A stretch of 8,551 nucleotides of DNA from Methanoregula sp. (lineage in GTDB: Archaea > Halobacteriota > Methanomicrobia > Methanomicrobiales > Methanospirillaceae), in the NCBI RefSeq assembly GCF_002835825.1, contig NZ_PIZH01000055.1:1-8551 (forward strand), read 5' to 3'. The notes beneath the pieces were generated by a model, which saw only the letters and a list, made by a program, of their open reading frames with translations, ran no database searches and had not been told where the DNA came from. How positions within the stretch are numbered: position 1 is the stretch's first letter; every line of letters begins with the position of its first letter. Position numbers and translations under genes: made by a program. Positions 1 to 5,546 of the stretch are shown here, piece by piece.

Positions 1-548
1 CGTTCGTCCTTTCGCGCGGACGACGAGGACGTCATGTCGACAGTTGATGGGCAGGTGATCGCATGGGCGCGGACTGCGCTTGAGCGCTCATGTCCGGACC
101 CCGCGCCCTTCAGGGTTGCCTCAGCGAGGAAGTGGATTGCGGTGTCGACGCGGCGCATGGGGGCGGTGTCGACCGACTTTGGGACATTGATGCCACCGTA
201 TTTTAAGCGGACGGTCTCTTCGCGGGGACCGGAGTTGCCGATTGCCTCGACAAGGACCTCGATCGGGTTGCGCTTGGTCTTCTTGTGGATGGTCTCGAAT
301 GCATCCCGCACGATCCGGATTGCAAGCTGCTTCTTTCCGGTATTATTCTCGGTCTGCATCAGGCGGTTGATGAGCCGCTCGACGATCATCATGTTGCTCT
401 TGCCGAATTCCTGGCGGGAGAACTTGCCGCAGGAGTGGGGGATGATCTGCGCCGTGAGGTTCACGTAGCGCACGAGGCTGGGGTCAGTGACCTTGACTTC
501 GGAGGCATCATACAGGTTGAACAGGAGTTTCTTTCCGGCTTCTGACAT
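1..548 (-). CDS. rps7: Small ribosomal subunit protein uS7, 3' end cut by window edge
   Basis: Archaeal uS7 nucleates assembly of the 30S head and contacts mRNA and tRNA at the E site. Read on the minus strand from the ATG at 546-548 it starts [20 protein letters not shown]. It then shows the conserved S7 stretches [56 protein letters not shown] and PMRRVDTAI. 182 complete codons are present. Archaeal family members run to roughly 190-205 residues, so about the last ten or more codons lie outside the window. Residues from about 147 to 170 are less conserved than I expect, but spacing to the C-terminal ARKDE matches the family's K-E-E-x-E-R end, so no indel is needed. A strong AGGTGA Shine-Dalgarno overlaps the rps12 stop codon, indicating coupled translation with rps12 as in the str operon. 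Family assignment is very safe. Confidence 0.96.
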   Translation of the reverse strand, partial: MSEAGKKLLFNLYDASEVKVTDPSLVRYVNLTAQIIPHSCGKFSRQEFGKSNMMIVERLINRLMQTENNTGKKQLAIRIVRDAFETIHKKTKRNPIEVLVEAIGNSGPREETVRLKYGGINVPKSVDTAPMRRVDTAIHFLAEATLKGAGSGHERSSAVRAHAITCPSTVDMTSSSSARKDE

Positions 549-554
549 CTAAAA

Positions 555-560
555 TCACCT
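555..560 (-). promoter_or_regulatory. Ribosome binding site of rps7, overlapping the rps12 stop
   Basis: On the minus strand the bases read AGGTGA, six bases before the rps7 ATG. The TGA within this element is the rps12 stop codon. It confirms the rps7 start and implies that ribosomes ending rps12 can reinitiate on rps7. Confidence 0.75.
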
Positions 561-983
561 GCGCGGTTTCTCCTTCCTGCCAATCACCATCTCGTGGAGG
601 CAGACATTGTTCACCTTGGTGACGACAAACCGGACGCCCGGGATATCTCCCATGGAACGACCGAGACGGCCGCCGATGCCTTCGATCTCGACCTCATCGT
701 GTTCGTCGATGAAGTTGATGGCACCGTCGCCAACGGCAAAAGCGCTGACCTGTCGTCCGTTCTTGATGAGCTGGACGCGCACGCACTTCCGGATGGCGGA
801 GTTGGGCTGCTTAGCTTCGACACCGATCTTCTCAAGTACGATACCTCTCGCCTGCGGAGCGCCCTCGAGGGGGTCCGATTTTACATCGAGATTGAGTTCA
901 CGGCGGGCGTAGTTCTTGTCTGCCCACCGGAACTTATTGGAGTCCCGAACCAGTTTTCTGGCTGCGAATTTACCCTGTCCCAT
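555..983 (-). CDS. rps12: Small ribosomal subunit protein uS12
   Basis: uS12 sits at the 30S decoding centre and monitors codon-anticodon pairing. The 142-residue product has the usual archaeal/eukaryotic length. It contains the decoding loop KQPNSAIRK at residues 58-66 followed by [10 protein letters not shown], and the second decoding-site loop GDIPGVR at 112-118. It ends [16 protein letters not shown] as archaeal members do. The ATG at 981-983 is preceded at 7 bases by an AGAGG Shine-Dalgarno (minus strand, 991-995), and [11 protein letters not shown] is the family N-terminus. It is the first gene of a minus-strand unit with rps7; archaeal str operons usually continue with EF-2 and EF-1alpha, which would lie beyond the left edge. 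It is transcribed divergently from queD across a 166-base gap. Identification is essentially certain. Confidence 0.98.
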   Translation of the reverse strand: MGQGKFAARKLVRDSNKFRWADKNYARRELNLDVKSDPLEGAPQARGIVLEKIGVEAKQPNSAIRKCVRVQLIKNGRQVSAFAVGDGAINFIDEHDEVEIEGIGGRLGRSMGDIPGVRFVVTKVNNVCLHEMVIGRKEKPRR

Positions 984-1010
984 TAAATAGCCTCTGTAAA
1001 GTGATTATGT

Positions 1011-1024
1011 GGTTATCGATAACC
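1011..1024. repeat. Perfect 14-bp palindrome in the rps12 leader
   Basis: GGTTATCGATAACC is exactly self-complementary. It lies 28 bases upstream of the rps12 ATG and between that gene and the TATA-like box at 1057-1066, so it would be in the rps12-rps7 5' untranslated leader. As DNA it could be an operator for a dimeric regulator. As RNA it can fold as a 5-bp stem GGUUA/UAACC with a UCGA loop. The palindrome is seen directly; its role is inference. Confidence 0.5.
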
Positions 1025-1056
1025 CACACTGGGATAATGTACTACGCGGGTGATCG

Positions 1057-1066
1057 ATTTATAAAT
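1057..1066. promoter_or_regulatory. Self-complementary TATA-like box between rps12 and queD
   Basis: ATTTATAAAT reads the same on both strands and resembles the archaeal TATA consensus, in an otherwise GC-rich window. For rps12 it would place the transcription start near 1033, giving a leader of about 50 bases. For queD it would give a leader of about 60 bases, although a closer queD element exists. TFB recognition elements beside it are not clear enough to assign a direction. Confidence 0.5.
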
Positions 1067-1117
1067 TGTGGCATCCCACCTGCCTGTCTTACACTATTGG
1101 TTCTAGATGATAATAAC

Positions 1118-1124
1118 ATTTTAT
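1118..1124 (+). promoter_or_regulatory. TATA-like element proximal to queD
   Basis: ATTTTAT lies about 29 bases (from its centre) upstream of the queD ATG at 1150. Archaeal transcription starts about 25 bases downstream of the TATA centre, so this would produce a transcript starting at or within a few bases of the ATG. No convincing Shine-Dalgarno precedes queD, which fits a leaderless or near-leaderless message. The call rests on position and AT-richness only. Confidence 0.35.
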
Positions 1125-1149
1125 CCCCATGAGCGCACCAAGCTGAGCA

Positions 1150-1554
1150 ATGAATACCGGCATCTATAAAGAGGTGCAGATTGACACGAGCCACCGCCTG
1201 CTCCACTATCACGGCAAGTGTGCCAACCTCCACGGGCACCGGTGGAAGATTGAGGTCTGGATGGAAGGCGAGCCGGCCCCGGATACGCAGATCGTGATCG
1301 ATTACTCCCTGATCAAGAAAGTGGTGGAGAAGTACGACCACCAGATCATTTTAAACAAGGAAGACCCGATGGTGCCCCGCATCGCCGAGTTCCACCCGGT
1401 CATCACGACGCCCGGCGATCCGACAAGCGAACTGATCGCCGTCCTCATCCGCGACGACATCCACAAGACCTGCCACGAGATGGGGATCAAAGCGAAGGTA
1501 ACGAAGATCCGGGTCTGGGAATCCCCGACATCCTGCGCCGAGATAACGGAATAA
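1150..1554 (+). CDS. queD: 6-carboxy-5,6,7,8-tetrahydropterin synthase (QueD, PTPS family)
   Basis: QueD converts 7,8-dihydroneopterin triphosphate to 6-carboxytetrahydropterin, the first pathway-specific step after GTP cyclohydrolase toward preQ0. The 134-residue protein has a PTPS-family zinc site, H15 with H28 and H30 of the CANLHGH motif. The QueD-type catalytic Cys24 has C-x3-H-G-H spacing, which separates QueD from plain pyruvoyl-tetrahydropterin synthases. It also has the catalytic YDH (D63, H64), PTSE at 91-94 and the substrate-binding Glu124 in WESPTSCA. Length is normal. Start 1150 is chosen because the N-terminal strand fits the family; no clear Shine-Dalgarno precedes it. queE begins 4 bases after its stop, and queD-queE-queC is the classic preQ0 set. 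In archaea preQ0 is inserted into tRNA position 15 and converted to archaeosine. Confidence 0.95.
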   Translation: MNTGIYKEVQIDTSHRLLHYHGKCANLHGHRWKIEVWMEGEPAPDTQIVIDYSLIKKVVEKYDHQIILNKEDPMVPRIAEFHPVITTPGDPTSELIAVLIRDDIHKTCHEMGIKAKVTKIRVWESPTSCAEITE

Positions 1555-1558
1555 AGGA

Positions 1559-2167
1559 ATGAAGGTCGCAGAGATATTCCGGAGCCTGCAGGGCGAGGGG
1601 AAGAACCAGGGAAAGCCCTGCTTATTCATCCGGCTTGCCGGCTGCAACCTGAACTGCCGCTGGTGCGACACGCCTGAATCTCGGAGCGGGGGCAGGGAGA
1701 TGAGCCGGGATACCGTCCTCGAACATCTCTGGCGCATCAATCCGCCCTATGTCTGCGTCACGGGAGGAGAGCCCCTCCTCCAGGCAGAGGAACTGGAGCC
1801 CCTCCTTGTCTCGCTCGTGAAGCGGGGATCGGCCATCGATATCGAAACGAACGGGACGGTCGATTTCTCCCGGCTCCAGCCGTATGCATCGATCTGCATG
1901 GACGTGAAGTGCCCGTCCTCTGGCGAGAAGAGTGACCTTTCTCTCTTATCGAGAATCCGGCCGCAGGACAGCGTGAAGTTTGTTGTCAAGGATGAGGCTG
2001 ACTGCCTTTATGCGCAGGGCGTCATCACCTCGTACCCCATTGCAGGAGAGATCTTCTTCTCACCGGTCTTTGGCACGGACTACAAGATCATCTCGAAATT
2101 CCTCTTAACGAACAACCTGCCGGTCCGGATGCAGGTCCAGCTCCACAAGGTCATCGGTGTCAAATGA
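1559..2167 (+). CDS. queE: 7-carboxy-7-deazaguanine synthase (QueE, radical SAM)
   Basis: QueE rearranges 6-carboxytetrahydropterin to 7-carboxy-7-deazaguanine using S-adenosylmethionine, a 4Fe-4S cluster and Mg2+. The 202-residue protein opens [14 protein letters not shown], the QueE signature. It carries the cluster-binding Cys triad C29-x3-C33-x2-C36 in [11 protein letters not shown]. The SAM-binding TGGEPLLQ is at 68-75 and ETNGT at 96-100. The C-terminal [11 protein letters not shown] also matches the family. It is somewhat shorter than many QueE proteins (about 210-240) but no motif is missing. The start is fixed by homology. AGGA lies directly against the ATG, too close for an efficient Shine-Dalgarno, so translation is probably coupled to queD. 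Its stop overlaps the queC start by four bases. Confidence 0.96.
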   Translation: MKVAEIFRSLQGEGKNQGKPCLFIRLAGCNLNCRWCDTPESRSGGREMSRDTVLEHLWRINPPYVCVTGGEPLLQAEELEPLLVSLVKRGSAIDIETNGTVDFSRLQPYASICMDVKCPSSGEKSDLSLLSRIRPQDSVKFVVKDEADCLYAQGVITSYPIAGEIFFSPVFGTDYKIISKFLLTNNLPVRMQVQLHKVIGVK

Positions 2168-2832
2168 TGAAAGCCGTCTGTTTACTCTCGGGAGGTATGG
2201 ACTCCTCCACGCTTGCGTACGTTGCCCGAAGCGAAGGCTACGACATCTGCGCCCTGCACCTGAACTACGGGCAGAGAACAGAGAGCAAGGAACTTGCCTG
2301 TGCAAAAAAGATCGCGTCCCTCCTGGACGCACAGGAGTTTGTCGAAGTGGATGTCGGGTACTTCTCGCGCTTTGGCGCAAGCAGCCTCACAGACAAGGGG
2401 ATTGCCGTGGAGGAGTTCGACCCGGCCCGGGCTCACCTGCCCAACACCTATGTCCCGTTCCGGAACGCGAACCTCCTCTCGATTGCCACGAGCTTTGCCG
2501 AGGCGAAAGGGGCGGATGCGATCTTCATCGGTGTCCAGTCTCTGGACTACAGCGGGTACCCGGACTGCCGGCCGCAGTTCATCGAGGCGTTCCAGAAGGT
2601 CATCGATCTCGGCACGAAAGATACCACGAAGATCACCCTCAAGACGCCGTTCATTCGGCTGACCAAGACCGACATCCTGAGGGTTGGCATGAAACTCGGC
2701 GTGCCGTACGAGCATACCTGGTCCTGCTACCGGAACGAGGGAAAGGCCTGCGGCACCTGCGGCTCGTGCCACTTCCGCAAAGAGGCATTCGAGGCCATCG
2801 GGATCCACGACCCTGTCGAGTACGAGGGCTGA
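2164..2832 (+). CDS. queC: 7-cyano-7-deazaguanine (preQ0) synthase QueC
   Basis: QueC uses ATP and ammonia to convert 7-carboxy-7-deazaguanine to preQ0. The 222-residue protein begins with the N-type ATP pyrophosphatase PP-loop SGGMDSS at residues 9-15. [12 protein letters not shown] at 32-43, YVPFRN at 96-101 and [15 protein letters not shown] at 123-137 follow. The structural zinc site is complete: C188, C196, C199 and C202 in WSCY...CGTCGSC. Two adjacent ATGs (2164 and 2167) are possible; the first overlaps the queE stop in an ATGA arrangement and is taken here. Length is typical. With queD and queE it supplies preQ0 for the archaeosine transglycosylase; that enzyme and ArcS or QueF-L are not in the window. 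The next gene starts one base after the stop. Confidence 0.96.
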   Translation: MMKAVCLLSGGMDSSTLAYVARSEGYDICALHLNYGQRTESKELACAKKIASLLDAQEFVEVDVGYFSRFGASSLTDKGIAVEEFDPARAHLPNTYVPFRNANLLSIATSFAEAKGADAIFIGVQSLDYSGYPDCRPQFIEAFQKVIDLGTKDTTKITLKTPFIRLTKTDILRVGMKLGVPYEHTWSCYRNEGKACGTCGSCHFRKEAFEAIGIHDPVEYEG

Positions 2833-2833
2833 T

Positions 2834-3331
2834 ATGGAAATCTTCCGCGGCCGTCGTCTCTGGATAGAGACAAAGAAAGTCCGGCTCCCCACCGGGACCG
2901 AACACGAAAAGGTGATCGTCCACCCGTCAAACGCGGTAGCGATCTTCCCGGTTGACGGTGACCGGTGCAAACTTTTGAAGCAGTACCGGTATGCCATAGA
3001 CCAGTACAGCATCGGGGCGCCTGCCGGTACCACGGAACAGGGAGAGGAGCCCCGTGCCACGGCAGGACGCGAGCTGATCGAAGAGACCGGGTTTGCGGCA
3101 AAGACAATCGAGCCGAAAGGCTTCATTTACACAACGCCCGGGTTCACGGACGAGAAGATCTTCCTCTTCGAGGCCCGCAACCTCTCGCCCTCGCAGGAGT
3201 ACGCAAAGGACGAGGATGAGGTGATTGAAGTCATCGATGTTGCGCTGAAGGATCTTCCGGCAATGATCCGCGATGGAAAAATCGTTGACGGGAAGACCAT
3301 CTGCCTGATCCAGCGCTGCCTGGGGTGCTGA
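2834..3331 (+). CDS. NUDIX hydrolase, ADP-ribose pyrophosphatase-like
   Basis: A 165-residue NUDIX protein with a complete Nudix box (G-x5-E-x7-REUxEExGU) from G65 to F87, including RELIEETGF. QYRYAID before the box, TTPGFTDEKIFLF after it with P102 fifteen residues past the box, and an acidic DEDEVIEV at 126-133 all resemble ADP-ribose pyrophosphatases. These split ADP-ribose into AMP and ribose 5-phosphate. One oddity is that the glutamate usually found in the E-x-P-A-G segment is Gly61 (SIGAPAG), so substrate preference may differ. A GAGGG Shine-Dalgarno inside the end of queC precedes the ATG at about 5 bases. It sits one base after queC and three bases before the lipoprotein gene, so it is probably cotranscribed with the preQ0 genes. 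A direct role in that pathway is not established; it may be housekeeping nucleotide clean-up. Confidence 0.88.
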   Translation: MEIFRGRRLWIETKKVRLPTGTEHEKVIVHPSNAVAIFPVDGDRCKLLKQYRYAIDQYSIGAPAGTTEQGEEPRATAGRELIEETGFAAKTIEPKGFIYTTPGFTDEKIFLFEARNLSPSQEYAKDEDEVIEVIDVALKDLPAMIRDGKIVDGKTICLIQRCLGC

Positions 3332-3334
3332 GCA

Positions 3335-4237
3335 GTGCGGGTATTCCCTGTTCTTATCCTGATTGTGATCCTTATCGCAGTGGCAGCCTTTGCCGGGTGT
3401 TCCGGCACCGGAACAAAAGCCTCGTATTCCGTGGACAGCAGCGGTGCCCTCTCGGTCACCTGTGCTCCGGTCACCACAAGCGAACAGGTGCTCCTCTCCA
3501 ACGAGACGTACACAAAGTCGCGGATCGTCCTGCACACGCAGAGTGGTGACGTGGTCACGTATCTTTCGGCCCCCAAGCAACCGAAAGCAGCGATTGTTTA
3601 CGTTCCCGGTGCCGGTGAAAAACCGGAGGGTCATGAAGGACGCATGCTGCATTACGCGGAGGCAGGATACGCATTTCTCTTTGTTGATACCCGGGGCCGG
3701 GGAGAAGAGACGGGCGGGATCCCGTTCGGCCAGCAGCTGATCCAGCAGGACTTCACAAAGTTCAAAGCCGGGGAGTGGCCGCAGTACTACCTGAGCATCT
3801 GCGATCTTGTCAATGCCCGGAAAATGCTTTCGGACCGGTTCTCCGTGCCGGTGTATGCAGTCGGGTCCAGCAACGGGGGACGGTACGCAGCAATAGCAGC
3901 GGGTGTTGACCCGGGATATACCGGGTATGTTGGTATCTCAACATCGGACTGGGGCATTCTCGACGCATTCACTGTGCAGGGGTATACCGGCGATCCGATC
4001 CGGTTCGCCGCATCACTGGAGCCAGGCACCTATTTACCGAAAATCGCGCCCCGTCCGGTCTGGATCTTCCACAATGCAACCGATCCCATTATTCCCTTTG
4101 ACAGTGGGAAGGCATTCTATGACAGAGCGGAAGAACCCAAGACCTTCACAGAATTTTCAGGGGATCATGGCATAAATTCTGATGTCGATTCACGAATCCT
4201 TTGGCAATGGGCGCAAATTTATGCCACCAGCAGGTGA
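3335..4237 (+). CDS. Predicted lipoprotein alpha/beta hydrolase
   Basis: A 300-residue protein with an N-terminal signal (residues 1-21, strongly hydrophobic VLILIVILIAVAAF) ending in a lipobox-like FAGC. Cys22 would be the lipid-anchored residue, so the enzyme probably faces the outside of the cytoplasmic membrane. The mature part is an alpha/beta hydrolase. IVYVPGAGE at 87-95 would form the oxyanion region, and VDTRGRGE at 117-124 is a typical strand-loop. The nucleophile elbow GSSNG gives Ser179, Asp250 lies in NATDPIIPF, and His278 lies in GDHG. The triad is complete, consistent with an esterase or dienelactone-hydrolase-like enzyme; substrate unknown. The start is GTG at 3335, supported by GGGGTG about 7 bases upstream and by the signal peptide. 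It is the last gene of the queD unit. The 3' end is visibly more AT-rich than its neighbours, and no deazapurine role is evident. Confidence 0.85.
   Translation: MRVFPVLILIVILIAVAAFAGCSGTGTKASYSVDSSGALSVTCAPVTTSEQVLLSNETYTKSRIVLHTQSGDVVTYLSAPKQPKAAIVYVPGAGEKPEGHEGRMLHYAEAGYAFLFVDTRGRGEETGGIPFGQQLIQQDFTKFKAGEWPQYYLSICDLVNARKMLSDRFSVPVYAVGSSNGGRYAAIAAGVDPGYTGYVGISTSDWGILDAFTVQGYTGDPIRFAASLEPGTYLPKIAPRPVWIFHNATDPIIPFDSGKAFYDRAEEPKTFTEFSGDHGINSDVDSRILWQWAQIYATSR
4168..4226. repeat. 11-bp perfect inverted repeat upstream of prf1
   Basis: TGGCATAAATT at 4168-4178 is exactly complementary to AATTTATGCCA at 4216-4226, with a 37-base spacer. Both arms are AT-rich, in contrast to the GC-rich surroundings. 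They lie in the last codons of the lipoprotein gene and 46-104 bases upstream of the prf1 start. The structure could be an operator pair or a stem that ends or stabilises the upstream message. Function is not known. Confidence 0.45.
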
Positions 4238-4241
4238 ATAG

Positions 4242-4249
4242 CTATAAGC
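4242..4249 (+). promoter_or_regulatory. TATA-like box of the prf1 unit
   Basis: CTATAAGC is centred 26 bases upstream of the prf1 ATG, in the 34-base gap after the lipoprotein gene. That spacing predicts a transcription start at or very near the ATG, so a leaderless prf1 message is plausible. A GAGGT at 4256-4260 could instead serve as a distant Shine-Dalgarno for read-through transcripts from the queD unit. Confidence 0.5.
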
Positions 4250-4271
4250 TTTAACGAGGTTTGAGCGGGCA

Positions 4272-5546
4272 ATGGCAGAAGAAGTTGTGGAGATGGACGA
4301 TGCGCGCAAGCGCTACGAGTTCAAGAAGACGCTGGAGAAACTCCAGTCGCAGCAGGGAGACGGGACGGAGCTGATCACGCTCTACATCCCGCCCGACAAG
4401 CAGATCTACGATGTGACCGGCCAACTCAAGGACGAGTTCGGCCAGTGCGCCAACATCAAGAGCAAGCAGACAAGAACGAACGTCCAGAGCGCCATCTCCT
4501 CGATCCTCTCCCGGCTCAAGTACTACAAGCGTCCGCCCGAGAAGGGCATGGCCGTATTCTGCGGTACCGTCAAGACCTACGGCGACCGGACCGACCTCCA
4601 GTGCACCATCATCGAACCGCCGGAGCCCATCGGCCTGTACATGTACCGGTGCAGTTCCAGCTTCGAGCTCGAACCGCTCCTCCAGATGCTCGAGGAGAAG
4701 TACGTGTACGGCCTCCTCGTCCTCGACAAGCGCGAGGCGTACTGGGGCTTTTTACGCGGCAACCGCATCGAACCCATTGGCGGGGCGAACTCCACCGTTC
4801 CCGGCAAGATGAGGAAAGGCGGCCAGTCAGCGGCCCGGTTCGGCCGGCTCCGGGAGATCGCCATCGACGAGTTCTATACCAAGATTGGCGAGCGGTCAAG
4901 CGCCATCTTCCTTGCAGAAAAGGATTACTTCGAGCGGTTCAAGGGCGTCCTGATCGGAGGGCCGAGCCCTACTAAAGAGGAGTTCGAGAAAGGTAACTAC
5001 CTCCACCACGAGGTCCAGAAACGGATCATCGGGCTCTTCGATGTCGCTTACACAAACGAGGACGGGCTCGCAGAGCTCGTTGACGCGGCAAAGGACGCAC
5101 TCAAGGGCATGACCGTCATCAAGGAAAAGGCGATCATGGAGAAGTTCTTAAAGGAACTTGTCAAGGACGACGGCCTTGCCGCGTACGGCGAGGAGAGCAT
5201 CCGGCACAATCTTGAGATTGGCGCGGTCGACACTCTCCTCCTCTCCTCGAAACTCCGGAAATCGCGGCTGAGGATCAAGTGCCAGACCTGCGATTACACC
5301 ACCGAGAAGACCATCAGCATCGAGCCGGGCAAAACAGTGGCCGATATCCCCCTTGGCATCTGCCCCAAGTGCTCGGCACCCCTTATCATCGAAGAGGAGA
5401 TCGATATTGTCGACGAGCTGACCAAGATCGCCGACCAGAGCAGTTCCAAGGTCGAGCTCATCTCGGACGATTTCGAAGAAGGATCGATCCTCTTTTCCGC
5501 ATTCGGCGGGATTGCAGCCATCCTCCGCTACAGGACGGGATATTAG
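4272..5546 (+). CDS. prf1: Peptide chain release factor aRF1
   Basis: aRF1 recognises all three stop codons and triggers peptide release; with aPelota-related factors and ABCE1 it also links to ribosome recycling. The 424-residue protein, close to the family norm of about 415, has the three eRF1/aRF1 domains. The N domain carries NIKS (61-64) and Y-x-C-x3-F (125-131), both stop-codon recognition motifs. The M domain carries the catalytic GGQ (183-185) in RKGGQSAARF. The C domain includes a zinc mini-domain with C337, C340, C364 and C367 and the typical ending AFGGIAAILRYRTGY. The ATG at 4272 gives ARKRYEFKKTLEKL near the N-terminus, as expected. The stop TAG is directly followed by the argS ATG, so prf1 heads a tight unit of translation genes. 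A TATA-like box lies 26 bases upstream. Confidence 0.97.
   Translation: MAEEVVEMDDARKRYEFKKTLEKLQSQQGDGTELITLYIPPDKQIYDVTGQLKDEFGQCANIKSKQTRTNVQSAISSILSRLKYYKRPPEKGMAVFCGTVKTYGDRTDLQCTIIEPPEPIGLYMYRCSSSFELEPLLQMLEEKYVYGLLVLDKREAYWGFLRGNRIEPIGGANSTVPGKMRKGGQSAARFGRLREIAIDEFYTKIGERSSAIFLAEKDYFERFKGVLIGGPSPTKEEFEKGNYLHHEVQKRIIGLFDVAYTNEDGLAELVDAAKDALKGMTVIKEKAIMEKFLKELVKDDGLAAYGEESIRHNLEIGAVDTLLLSSKLRKSRLRIKCQTCDYTTEKTISIEPGKTVADIPLGICPKCSAPLIIEEEIDIVDELTKIADQSSSKVELISDDFEEGSILFSAFGGIAAILRYRTGY

Noticed and set aside
1..110. Frameshift or degeneration near the rps7 C-terminus
   Set aside because: The conserved ADEL-like stretch is weak here, but spacing from KGA to ARKDE equals that of other archaeal S7 proteins as I recall them, and the other two frames contain stops. 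A divergent but continuous frame is more likely.
984..1149. tRNA, small RNA gene or preQ1-type riboswitch in the rps12/queD gap
   Set aside because: No cloverleaf, no preQ1 aptamer-like arrangement, and the region is largely accounted for by promoter-like elements. preQ1 riboswitches are also a bacterial feature.
2182..3126. Long open frame (314 codons) on the minus strand opposite queC and the NUDIX gene
   Set aside because: Both sense-strand genes have complete family motifs through this stretch, and the antisense product looks like low-information sequence.
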